From Hansfordia pulvinata (lineage: Eukaryota > Ascomycota > Sordariomycetes > Xylariales), in the NCBI GenBank assembly GCA_006538405.1, contig BJKQ01000001.1, positions 124,001 through 188,000 on the forward strand: a DNA stretch of 64,000 bases, written 5' to 3'. Below the pieces are notes generated by a model, which was given only the letters and a program-made list of their open reading frames with translations, ran no database searches and had not been told where the DNA came from. A program made the position numbers and the translations under genes. Below are positions 10,407 through 21,682 of the stretch, one piece after another. Position 1 is the first letter of the stretch. Every line of letters starts with the position of its first letter.

Positions 10407-12927
10407 ATGTCGCAACAGTCCTTCTCTATGAGCCAATCCTCACAGCACTTGCGCCAGTTCTCCGACTCGAACCTCAGAATGGCAAACGGCCACTACCCCT
10501 CTCAGAGCCAGGCCTCTGGCATGGATCTGTCCCAGAGCACCGCCACCCATCCCAACGACCAGTACTCCCAGAAGCTCGTCTATAGGGTTCGTCCTCTTCT
10601 CCCTGTCTTTAACGCTCTCTGACCCATCTCCCTCAGGCTCACTACTCGGGCATCGACGTCCTCGAAATGAACGTCAACGGCGTCTCCGTCATGCGCCGCC
10701 GCCATGACGGCCACCTCAACGCCACGCAGATTCTCAAGGTCGCAAACATCGACAAGGGCAAGCGGACCAAGATCCTGGAGCGCGAGATCCAGACCGGCGA
10801 GCACGAAAAGGTTCAGGGCGGATACGGCAAGTACCAGGGCACCTGGATCAGCTACGAGCGCGGTGTCGAGGTCTGCCGCGCCTACCAAGTCGAGGATGTC
10901 CTCAAGCCGCTTCTCACCCACAATATTGACGACATCGGCCAAGGCGAGACCTACACCCCGACCAAAGAGCAAGCCATGGCCGCCCAGAGGAAGCGCATCT
11001 ACAGCGGCGCCGCCGAAAACCGAACCCCCAGCGCCTCCGGCACCTTTTTCAAGAACATTTCCACCACGGCTTCTAATGCGGTCGCTGCCATAAGCAAAGC
11101 CCGGTTCGACTCCCCCGGTCCCAGAGCCCAGAATGGCCCCTCGCGACCCCGAGTTTCAGCCAGCAGTCTTCCATGCAGAACCCCGACGACTTCCCCAACG
11201 GGTCTCAACATAGCCTCCCGGCCTCCCAAGACTCCAACATCTACCCGTCGCAAAAGTCAATGTTCAACGACGACGGACCTCCGCGCAAGCGCCAACGCTT
11301 CGTCACTCCTGGAGGCAGCTTCGGGCACCCATCTCAGTCCATGGACGCCCTGGCTCGCGAGTTCCCTGGCTCTCCCACCGAGCCCAATGAGTCGTTTGTC
11401 TACGCCGGCGCCGGGTTGAATGGTGGCATGGCCCAGGCAGATGATGAATCTGGGTCTATGGCGCCCTTGCCGTTTGACCAGTCTGAAGAGGCGGATCGCA
11501 AACGGAATCTGCTGACGAGTCTATTCATGGATGCCCACCCCAACGTGGATGACCCGTCCCAGCACGAGGCGCTGCAGACCCTCAGCGCCGCCGACCTCGA
11601 TGCTCCCATCGACAACGCCTGCCACACGGCGCTCCACTGGGCTGCCACTCTGGCACGTCTTCCTCTGTTGCGGGCCTTGATCGCGGCAGGTTCCAACCCT
11701 TTCCGGCCCAACTCGACCGGCGAGACGGCTCTGATGCGCGCCTCCGCAGTCACGAACAACTCGGATCAATCCTCGTTTCCCGAACTCCTGGACGTATTGG
11801 GCGACACGATAGATCTGAGGGATAATCGGGGGCGCACGGTTCTGCATCACATTGCAGTGACGAGCGCCGTCAAAGGCCGCAGTCACTCGAGCCGATACTA
11901 CCTCGAAAGCCTCTTGGAGTGGGTCGTGAGACAAGGCAGCGCGCCCAGCAGCCAAACAACGGCAGCCAACGGGACGGCACCGCTGCCCAAGATGGGTATT
12001 GGTCGGTTCATGAGCGAGATTGTGAACGCCAAGGACAAATCCGGGGATACGGCGTTGAACATAGCTGCCCGCATTGGAAACCGGAGCATCATCTCTCAAT
12101 TGCTCGAGGTTGGCGCCGACCCTAGCATCGCAAACAACGCCGGCCTGCGACCTGTCGACTTTGGCGTTGGCAGCGAGTCCGCGCAGGGTGAAGAGAACGG
12201 CGAGATGGCGCCCCCCGAGAGTGCCGAAGAGGCTGGAAACACGGGCCAGACCAAGGAAAGCAGCGACGACATCATTACTTGTAAGTTCCGAGTTCCGAGT
12301 CTTTGAGTGCACAAGCATATGCTGACTTGACCAGCAATCACCCAACTGGTGCATGAGACGTCGACCGGGTTCCAGTCGGAGCTCAAGACGAAACAGCTCG
12401 ACCTGGACTCTCTCCATGCCTCGCTACGGAACACCTCGACACAACTGGTGGATGCCAAGCGTCACTACGAGTCGCTGGTAGCACTGGGCAAGACGCAGAC
12501 GCTAAACCGGCACAGGTTCCAGAACCTGAACCGCGGATGTGACGAGGAACACGAGCGGTTTGTGCAGTTGGAGCAGCACCACAAGGTCCGACTGGACGAC
12601 ACGTGGAAGTCGACGCTGCAGTCCGTAGTCGACGGCAGTATTCCAGAGGGTGCGCCGCGACCATCTGACCACCAACTACGGAGCGCGAAAAACGCCATCA
12701 AGGAGCAACATTCCGTGACGCAGGAGCGGATAAACACCCTCAAAGGACGCAGCAAGGATGTGGAGCTCAAGTACCGCCGGGTGGTGGCCTTGTGTGTGGG
12801 CGTGCAAGAGGACCAGGTGGACACGCTTGTGGATGGGCTTCTGCGTGCCGTCAAGAGCGAAAAGGGGGCTCTTGAGGTCGGGCGTGTACGGAAATTCCTG
12901 TCGGGCGTCGACGGTGTGGGGCACTGA
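10407..12927 (+). CDS. mbp1: APSES/ankyrin transcription factor, Mbp1/Res type (MBF DNA-binding subunit)
   Basis: Exons 10407-10586, 10637-12280 and 12335-12927 give 805 residues if one missing base is allowed. The DNA-binding subunit of MBF controls G1/S transcription in the nucleus with a Swi6-like partner. After a Ser/Gln-rich N-terminus the APSES/KilA-N domain runs from about residue 60 to 165 ('YSGIDVLEMNVNGVSVMRRR', 'HLNATQILKVANIDKGKRTK', 'YGKYQGTWISYERGVEVCRA'). Two ankyrin blocks follow ('NACHTALHWAATLARLPLLR' and 'KSGDTALNIAARIGNRSI'), then a C-terminal coiled coil in exon 3. The conserved reading changes frame at the C4 run 11147-11150. One more C gives 'SRPPSFSQQSSMQNP' and joins both halves. 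The first intron (50 nt) has an unusual GTTCGT donor. A missing base in the assembly is more likely than a break in so important a gene. Confidence 0.9.
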
Positions 12928-13527
12928 TTTGCTGTGGCCGGGATGGCGAGAGGCGTTTAGAGGGCTTTGATTATCAGCATTACATGGTGCACCTGGGTGG
13001 TTGGTCAAATGTTTTGTATTTGCAGGTTACCGGGTTTGGGGCTGTTGCGGTTGCCGTGCCGCTGGACATTAGTTGGGTTCTTGTCACAGATCGCCATCAA
13101 GACATTAATTTTCAAGCCTTTCGCGTGCACCCGTTTGTGATGAAGCAGCTGAAGTGGCGAAGCGACGACTCAATCATGGCTGATGAATGCGACACATGCA
13201 ACGAGTATTCTCAATTGGCCTTGGAATCTGAGGTTGTCCTCTGAGTCAAGTCGCGGGATGAGAGCAGGTCAATACTGAGGATTGCTTGAACAAATGGCAG
13301 AAGAAAACACTAACTACCTAACACTTTGCCCCTCAGGTCGAAACCCGGAGACTAAACCAAGGAAATCTATATAACTGCCGAATAAGCCAGCCACCAAACG
13401 AACGACATGACCAGCAGAAAGTATAAAACGATTGCACTCGTGAGCTCAGACCCGGTAAAGACAGTAGCGCACCATCACCTCCTTGTGCATCCCCCCACCT
13501 TCAGTCCCAACCAAGCCACACCCGGCC
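12928..13527. other. Convergent intergenic region
   Basis: The 3' ends of mbp1 (+) and the PKS (-) face each other here. It is fairly AT-rich for this window and probably holds both 3' UTRs. No gene is seen. Confidence 0.6.
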
Positions 13528-16500
13528 TCACTTGGTCAAGAACCCAATCTCCCTCCAAATGTGCACGTACTTCCGAATGATGTCGTCGGCGACGGGGCCC
13601 AGGGCCCGAAGGGAGGGGGAGTGGGCGAGGGCGTTCTCGGCGCCGAGGACCAGGCCGCCGCACGACATGCGCAGGTAGTTGTCGTCGAGGAAGTCGAGCA
13701 GGGTGGCGGCCGGGTTGCCCTTGGCCGGGGCGGCGCGGACGCGCTCGACCCAGTCGGCGAAGGGGATCAGGGGTAGGGGCCGCACGCTGCCGCTGCTGCC
13801 TCCGTCTTTCCCGTCCTCCCCCCCTCCTCCTCCTCTTTGGACCGCAGGGCTTCGGCGAGGACTGCGTTGGCGCGGGACCACGGCTGGCCGACGGGGTTCT
13901 CGATGTGGTAGACCGGGCGGAGCTGCTGCTGCTGTTGGTCGCCGTCGTTTTCGGAGGCCGGGCCGGGGAGCAGGGCGATGTCGGCGAGGGCGGCGGCGAC
14001 GTCCTCGACGGGCGTCCAGAAGAGGTGGCCGGGGCTGTCGGGCAGGGCGCCCAGCGTCTGCGAGGACTTGACCAGGAACCCAAAGTGCTCCATGGGGTTC
14101 CAGTAGCCGCTGGCGCGCGAGCCCGCGATCTGCCCCAGGCGCACCGTCGTCGCCCGGAACCTGCCGCTGCCGCTGCTGCTGCCGCTGCTGTCGGAGTGGC
14201 CGCGACGGAGGGTGGCCTCGAGCATGCGCTCGCAGCCCCATTTCGCCTCGCCGTACCCGTTGGGCAGGACCGACTCTATGCCCACGGGGGCCTCGGGGAC
14301 CGTGATGCGCTTTTGCTGTTGCTGCTGTTGCTGCTGCTGCTGTTGTTTTCCGTCCTCGATGGGCGGCACCGGCGGCAGCCCGTACCGCCCGACCACGCCG
14401 ACGGACGAGACCAGGACGAAGGTGACCCTGAACTCGCGCGGGCGGGCGGCGGCGGCGTCGCGCGCGAGGTCGAGCAGCCCGCGCATCGTGGCGAACTGGG
14501 GCTCGAAGCCGGGCAGCGCGCGCTTGGCGCTCATCGGCCAGGCCGCGTGCACGATGTGCGTGACCTGCGCGGCGAGGTCGCGCCACAGGGAGGACGACGA
14601 CGACGGGTCTGCTGATTCCGAGCTGGAGGAGGAAGGAGAAGAGAGGCCCAGCATCGGCGCGGAGGTGTCCCGGGTCTGCAGGACGCGCAGCTTGGGCAGC
14701 AGCGACGCGGGGAAGCGGATGCCCTTGTCGCGCATGGCGCGCAGCTGGCGGGCCGTCGGGTCTGCTGCTGCCGCTGGCCCCCGGCGGCGGCGGCGTGCTT
14801 CTCGCGGTTGAGCATGACCACCCGGGAGACGGCGGGCAGGGCCGCCAGGTGGTGCACCAGGTGGCTGCCGAGGCTCCCCGTGCCGCCGGTCACGAGGACG
14901 ACGGTGGGGGGCGGGGTCCAGGGGCCCGGCGGCGACGGGGCGTGGCCGGGCTCGGCGAAGCCGGCGGTATACCGGGCGACGAGGTCGTCTACCGCCTGCT
15001 TGCGCGCTGCCAGCGAGGGGGGAAGGGTCTCTTCTTTCTCGTTGTGACCTGCTGCGGGCTTTGGGTCTCCTCCCGCGCCCGCCGTCGCCTCAGCAGTGTC
15101 AGGTGCGTGACCGGCAGCACCGCCGACGCGCTCAGCCTCTTCCTCGGCGCGGCTCGTAAGCGCAGCCTGCTCACCCCTCGCGCCATCTTCTTCGCTATCG
15201 TCTTCCTGACCGCCGGCGCCGCGCACGAGCCGCCGCAGGTCGCCGACCGTGGGGCAGTCGAGGAACAACGACTCGTGCGCGACCTGCTCGAGCCCGAGCT
15301 CGTCGCGCAGGCGGGCCGCGACGACCAGCGCCAGCAGCGAGTCGACGCCGCAGTCGCCGAAGCTGGCCGCGTCGTCCGCCAGGTCCTCCGGCGCGAGGCC
15401 GCTCTCCTCGGCCACGATGGCGAGCGCCCGCGAGAAGAGGCGGCGCTGGTCGTCGTCGTCGCCGTCGTTGTCTCTCTTGCTGGCGGGCGCTGCCGGGGTC
15501 GTGGCGCCCGTGGCCACCGAGGAGGAGGAGGCGTGCGGCGAGGCCGAGCGGGGCGTGAGCAGGACGCTGTTGTCGCTGGAAGCCGGGGAGCCTGGTCTCT
15601 GGTGGTGGTTAGGGGCGAGGGTCGTCTCGTTGGCGGCGGCGGCGGCGGTTGCGGGGGCGCTGGTGTCCGGCCCCAGGAAAGCTTTGAGATCGCCCACGCT
15701 CGGGTACTCGTAGAACAGCGCGTTGAAGTCGAGGTCCAGCCCCAGCTCCTCCTTGAAGCGCGCCGAGATGGTCAGCCCCAGCAGCGAGTCGACGCCGACG
15801 TCGCCGAAGACGGTCGCGTCGGTCAGGTCGGCCACGGCCAGGCCGCTCTCCTCGGCGATGATGGAGAGGGCTTTCGCGTGGTTGGAGGGAGCGGCGGCGG
15901 CGGGAGGTTGCTGGGGCGTGAGGGAGATTGAAGGGAGAGGGGCCGGACACGGGGACGAGGACGAGGACGGGGACGCCGCTGGCTTCTTGGGCGGCTCCCG
16001 CTGCGTCTTGCGCCCGCTCTCGAGGGAGAGGATGACCTTGAGGACTCGGCGGGGGACACCTTGGATCTGGGGTGGCGTTAGCTAGCTTCTTCGACGATAC
16101 AGCGACGTATGATGAAGGGGGATGGCGTTGAAATGGGGGACTGTCTGAGCAGCAGTGCTGGCCGGAAAAGGGGGTAAAAGGGGCAACACCGCCACCAGAT
16201 AGCCACATCAAAACCACTCACAGCAATCTTGCCAAAGAACGCCACCACCCTGTCGCCGTCGAGCACAAACACGTCGCCGTACCACAGCTTGTCGGGCCCC
16301 TCGCGCATCTGCGTGTACGTCTCGTAGCCGCGGTCGAAGCTCAGCGGCTCGAAGACCTGCAGGCTCCGCCAGCCGTGGTTCATGAAGACGTCGACGTCGA
16401 GGTCGGCGGCGTCGTTGCAGTTCATGGCGAAGCCGCACGACTGCGACAGCGCGTCAACGACGGCCGGGTGCGTGCCCCCGAGGAACACGTCCCCTCGCGC

Positions 16501-19500
16501 CGCCGCACCCCGCCGAAGCTCAGCCGGCTGGCCGCCTCGAGCGTCCCGCTGTCCAGCACCACCTCGTTGATGGCGCGGTAGTCGGCGTGGAACCGCGCCA
16601 GCGGGCGGATCGCCCGGTACACCATGGCGCGGTTGTACCGCGCCGTCCGCCCGGGCCCCACGCCGTCGCGCAGCCGGCGCATCTTGGCCGTGACGTCGGC
16701 CGACTGGGCCTGGAGCTCCTGCTGGCGGGCCGGGCCGTCGACGAGGCGGAGGGTGCAGCGGGCGTGCTCTTGGAGGTTTTGCTTGGCCTGCGATACGTTA
16801 GCTGGGGGAGTTCTTCGGTTGACGCTGTGGTCGTGTTGGTGGACGTATCCAGGTATGCCCAGTGTGAGTGAGGAACAGGGCCGTAAAAGCACGGGCGGTG
16901 AATATACGGGTGAAGAAAATAGGGGGGGAAAAGGGGGCTCGAACTCACATCAAACGACATGAACCTGACCAGCGTCGTCTGCGAGGTCCAGTCAACATCG
17001 GCATGGGCCTGCAGCAGCTGCTTAGTCGCGCCCTCCTTCAGAATCAGCGCCTTGGAAATGGTCATGTCCGACACGTCGACGAGCCGCTTCTTCCCGGCAT
17101 CCGTCGTAGCCCGGCAGTCACGGATGTAGGCGCCCAGGCTCAAGGCCACGTCGGCGTACACCGAGGGCGTGCACAGTGGGACGCCGTCGACCTCGTGGCC
17201 CTGGACGAGCGGGCTGAGGTCCTCGCGCGCAATGTCGGCCTCGACGACGAGCCGCATCTTGCCCCCACCACCCTCACTGCCGCCGACGCCGCCGGGGGTG
17301 TTGTTGCCCAACTCCTCGACGACGCGGTGGATCGTGGTGCTCTCGAGCCTCCTCCGGCCGCCACTCTTCTCAGAGAAGACGACCAGCGGCGGGTCGCCCT
17401 TGCGCAGCGACCAGTCGTTCACGTACGGGATCCAGTACTCCTTGAGGTCCCAGCTGTAGGCGGGCAGGGGCAGCACGCGGTGGCAGGCGGCGTGGTCGCG
17501 GTGGACGGCGGCCCAGCGGACGTCGGCGCCGGCCTCGTACAGGGCGGCGAGGGCCGCGCCGGCGACGCGCCACGCGGACCGCCCGCGCTGCAGCGAGGGC
17601 AGGCAGACGGCGCCGGCGGCGCCCAGCACGGCCTTGACCATGCCGGTGACGGCCGGGTGGGGGCCGATCTCGAGCGCGACGGCGCGCGCCCCGGCCCCCG
17701 CCTCCGCCGCGACCAGGCCGGCGCGGCGCGCGGCCAGGAGCGCCCCGAGCATGTCGACGGGCTGCCGGGTGTGGGCGGCCAGGTACGCGGGGCCGAAAGC
17801 GCCGTCCTCGCCGGCGGCGACGACGCGGGCGTCCGACGGGCGGACGACGGGCACCGCGGGCCGGCGGAAGCGCACGCCGGCGGCGAGGCGCTCGTACTCG
17901 GCGAGGACCGGGTCGACCTGCGACGAGTGGAAGGCGTACGGCACGCTGAGCAGGGTGGCCTTGAGCCCCGCGGCGGCGAGGGAATCGCGGGCCCGGGCGA
18001 TGGCGTCGCGGGGGCCGGCCAGGACCGTCTCGACGGGCGAGTTGACACAGGCGACCTCGCAATGCTGCTGCTGCTTCTCTCCACCATCGTCACCATCACC
18101 ACCACTGCCGCTGCCGGCCTCGAGAGCGACGACCCCGCCGACCTCGGCCGCCGACGCCTTGACCACCAGCATCGCGTGCGTGTCGCGGGCGCACCGGCGC
18201 CCGAGCAGCTCCGCGCGGCGGCCGACGAGGTAGACGGCGTCGGCGTCGGAGAGCACGCCGGCCGCGCTGAGCGCCGCGTACTCGCCGAGGCTGTGGCCCA
18301 CGACGGCCGCGGGGGCGACCCCCACGAGCGCCAGAGCCTGGTCAGCGCCATCTGCGAGCACACGCCCGCGAGCTGCACCGCGGCGGGGCTGAAGGCGGCG
18401 ATGTCCTGCTGTTTTTCTCTCCTCCTCTCCTCGCCATGCTCTTGCTCCTCCTCCCCCCGCCGGCGAGGATCACGGGCAGGAAGGACGGGAACCCGAGCCC
18501 GCGGCCCATCTGGTCGAGCCGCCGGAGCTCGGCGCGGAACACGGACGAGCCCTCGTACAGCTGCCGGCCCATCCCGGGGTACTGCGCGCCCTGGCCGGTG
18601 TAGGCGAAGAGCACGCGCGGGGGGGCGCCCCCCTTGGGCCGGGTCGCCCCGCGACCCGCGTCGAGGGCCGCCGCGATCTGCGCCCGGAGGTGGTCGCCCG
18701 CGCCGGACCCGGACCCGGACCCTGCCAGGAAAGCAACGCGGTGCGGGTGGTGCGCCCGCCGCGCCGTCGTCGTGTACGCCAGGCTGCCCAAGGCGGCGAG
18801 GCCGTCGCCGTCGTCGTCGGCGGCGTGCTGCTCGAGGTACCTGTCGAGCGCGAGCAGGTTGCCGCGCAGCGAGGCGGCGTTCTTGGCGCTCACGGCGACG
18901 AGGTGGACGTCGCGCGGGTCGGCGGCGCTGCTGCTCTTCCTCGCGGGCGCGTCCTCGAGGAGGAGGGCCGAGTTGCCGCCGGCCGCGCTGAAGTTGTTGA
19001 CGAAGACGCGGCGGGGCGGCTTGTTGGAGGGGTCGCCGCCGCCGCCGTCGCCGCGGGGCCAGGCCGTCGGCGCCGTGGCGATGCGGACGTTGCGGGCGGC
19101 GAGGTCGGTCGGGAAGCGGTGGTTGATGCGCGTCTTGATGCCGCAGTGGGGCACGATGGTGTCCCTCTGCATCATCAGCAGGACCTTGATCAGGCTCGAC
19201 ACCCCGGACGCCGCCTCGCCGTGCCCGATGTTGGCCTTGGCCGAGCCCAGGTACAGCGCCTCGCCGTCGGTTCGGGCCCGGGCCCGGGCGGCCCGCGCCG
19301 CCGCGCCCTGTTGTGGCGATGATGATGATGGCGGGGGCGACGGCGGCGGCGGCGCGAACGTGTCGAGGACGCTGGACATCTCACCCGCGTCGCCGGCTTG
19401 CGTTCCCCTGGACGCGGTCTCCTTGTTAGTATGGGTTGTCCCGAGGCCAGCGGGATGATAAGAAAAGGGGGATAGGCAGGGGGTAGGGGAGGAAGAGAGA

Positions 19501-21682
19501 CAAGAGAGGGAAGAAGAGAGACAAGAGAGAAAAGAAAGACACGTACGTCCCGTGCATCTCGACGTAGCTGACCGTGTACGGGTCGACGGCGCCCTGGTTG
19601 AGGATCTTGCGGAAGATGGCGCGCTGGGCGCCGACGTGCGGGCGCGTGATGGACTCGGACTCGGCCGAGTGGTTGGTGTAGGCGCCGAGGATCACGCCCA
19701 GGACCGGGTCGTTGTCGGCCAGCGCGTCGGCCAGCCGCTTGATGACGACGGTGCCGATCCCCTCGCCGCGGCAGTACCCGTCGGCGCCGTCGTCGAACGT
19801 CTTGCAGTTGCCGGTGCGCGAGAGGAAGTGGCCCCGGTCGAGGCCCGCCGTGAAGTCCGGGTTGGTCAGCACGTTGGTGCCGCCCGCGATGGCCGTGTCG
19901 ATATCGCCGCGCCACAGCGAGTTGCACGCCAGGTGGATGCCCGCGAGGCTCGACGAGCAGGCCGTGTCGACGGCGTAGCTGGGGCCGCTGAACTTGAAGC
20001 AGTAATTGATGCGCCCCGGGATGAACGCCCGGTTGCCCCCAGGGATAAAGTACGTGTCGATGGCCTGCGCGCTGTTGGTCTCCATCCAGTCGTTGCTCGT
20101 GACGCCGTAGAAGACGCCCACGCGGTCGCGCCGCGTCGACGGCGTCGCGTCCGGCACGAGCCCCGCCCGCTCGATGGCCTCGTACGCCGTCATCAGCGCC
20201 AGCCGCTGCGCCGGGTCGATCTGCGGCGCCTCCCGCGGCGAGATGCTGAAGAACCGCGCGTCGAACCCCGCCGGCTCGTCCAGCCAGCACCCGTACGGCG
20301 TCGCGCTCGTGTTTTTGCGCGGCGCCGCCGCCGCCCCCGACGACGACGACGCGTCCACGTGCGCCGCGCTCCACCGCGACGCCGGCACCGGCCGGTGCAC
20401 GTCCAGGCCCCGGTGCAGCAGCTCCCAGAACGCCTCGTCGTCCCGCGCCCCCGGGAACCGCCCTGACATGCCGATGATGGCCAGCTTGGGCTGCGCAGGC
20501 GAGGAGGCGTCGGCGTCGGCGTCGGGGGCGGTCCGGGTCCCGTCTCTCGGTGCTGAGGACGCCGAGGAGACCGCGGGATGGACTTTGCCTTGCCGCAACG
20601 CCGCGAGTATCAGCTGGTCAGCTGCTGTGCCGATGGGGACGATGTTGAGCGACTCGGCTTCCGCTTCTTGGATCCATGCTTGGAGATCTCGCACGATTCG
20701 AGGCCACTCGATGGGCTGCAGGAGAATCTCTGCGACAGCCTTGTGCAAAGTGTGTTGAAACGCCTCGGCCTCTTCTTGCGGAATGTCCTCAAAACTCAGA
20801 GAGGCGACGAGGTCTTCGACGTCGGACTGGGAATACAGGTGAGGCGCGTGGTACGGCCCGTAGATCGGGATGCTCTTGCACTTGAGACCCTGGAAATCGT
20901 CCGAGCTGACAAGCTCGCTCAGAGTCTCGGGGGGGCCGCTGACTGTGATCCCGCTGGGTGCGTAGGCGCTGATGTAGGGCTTGCCGGTGGCTGGCAGAAG
21001 CTGGGTCGGGGTCAGTCCATGTTGTCATGTTCGTCGCTTCACTGGTGATCAGACTTACGCTTCTTTGAATGAATTTTTCCACGGCCTCTGAGGCATCTTG
21101 GCCGGGAACAATGATGGACCACGCTTCCTTGGCCTCGTCCGCGGACGCCACCCGCTGAGCAACCTCGCTGACATACATTCCGATTCTGAACGAGAGCGTG
21201 ACGGCAGCAACCGCCCTGTGGACGAGATCCAGCAAGCTGCGGCTGCGGCTGCTGCCGACGGCGGCGGCGGCGAGGGTGCCGGTGCAGAGGCCGACGTGGC
21301 GGGTGTCTGGGGCCCCCGACGGTGCTCCGTGGTCACTACCTCACTGCAGTTAGCCTGGCCCGGGGTCAACAGAGACAGAGGAGTGCTTTCTTTACCTGAT
21401 GAAAGAGCCGAGTTGGTAGAGGCAGGTCACGGCCATGTCCAGCGCCACGCAGCGCACCCCAGCGCCACTCCATAGCATCAAGTCGTCCAGACAGGTGAAC
21501 CGGGGCAGGTCCTCCCTGACTGACGGGGCGAGTTGGAAGATCTCGGATCGGACAGCATTGTAGGCCTTGGTCAGGAAGTCTTCGAGCACGGGGTTGCTCC
21601 TCTTCGACGACAGATCCCTCAAGCGCGGCTGGACGTCGAACGTCTGGTCGCCAAAGAGGTAGAGCTTGAGTTGCTTCGCCAT
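13528..21682 (-). CDS. Non-reducing polyketide synthase SAT-KS-AT-PT-ACP-ACP-R
   Basis: Iterative type I PKS. Exons on the minus strand are 21682-21396, 21335-21059, 21000-19547, 19407-16949, 16787-16222 and 16066-13528, totalling about 2,528 residues. Approximate domains: SAT 1-350 (catalytic Cys in 'GLCTGTL', His in 'GPYHAPHL'); KS 361-835 ('DTACSSSLAG', 'HGTGTQAGD', 'ANIGHGEAA'); AT 930-1310 ('GHSLGEYAAL'); PT 1360-1675 ('LVQGHEVDGVPLCTPSVY' with catalytic His, 'HPAVVDALSQSCGF' with catalytic Asp); ACP1 about 1745-1815 and ACP2 1890-1965 (both 'GVDSLL'); and a terminal thioester reductase from about 2065 ('VTGGTGSLGSHLV', Tyr/Lys in 'GYGEAKWGCE'). All catalytic residues are present. It should make an aromatic polyketide released as an aldehyde. 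There is no methyltransferase between ACP2 and R. The frame needs one extra G on the coding strand in five G runs (+ strand C runs at 18453-18458, 18319-18323, 16491-16494, 14778-14782 and 13818-13824). With these, every exon total is in phase. For the first site a 68-nt intron would also restore frame, but it lacks a branch site. A poly-Gln run interrupts the R domain. Confidence 0.92.
14313..14347 (-). repeat. CAG/CAA repeat encoding poly-Gln in the PKS reductase domain
   Basis: CTG/TTG triplets on the + strand encode about 11 consecutive glutamines between 'PPVPPIEDGK' and 'KRITVPEAP' in the R domain. This lies in a loop between the Rossmann core and the catalytic Tyr-Lys segment. Confidence 0.85.

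Noticed and set aside
11104..11159. A 56-nt intron (GTTCGA...CAG) that would also bridge the mbp1 frame change
   Set aside because: It lacks a branch site and would remove the 'RFDSPGPRAQNGPSR' segment, which reads as normal protein. A missing C in the C4 run explains the shift more simply.
18413..18480. A 68-nt intron in the PKS KS-AT linker
   Set aside because: GTGATC...CAG would keep phase, but there is no branch site or pyrimidine tract, and it would remove the normal 'LPVI' end of the preceding segment. It remains a minor alternative.
16868..18991. A 707-codon open frame on the + strand opposite the PKS
   Set aside because: It is the mirror of the GC-rich PKS coding strand: composition is Arg/Gly/Ala/Asp-rich with no domain, whereas the minus strand reads continuous PKS motifs. 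The long + strand frames at 14795-15931 and 19552-20466 are rejected for the same reason.
13528..21682. PKS as a pseudogene with five frameshifts
   Set aside because: All catalytic residues are intact, no stop arises other than from the shifts, every shift is a missing G in a G run, and the same fault appears in housekeeping genes.
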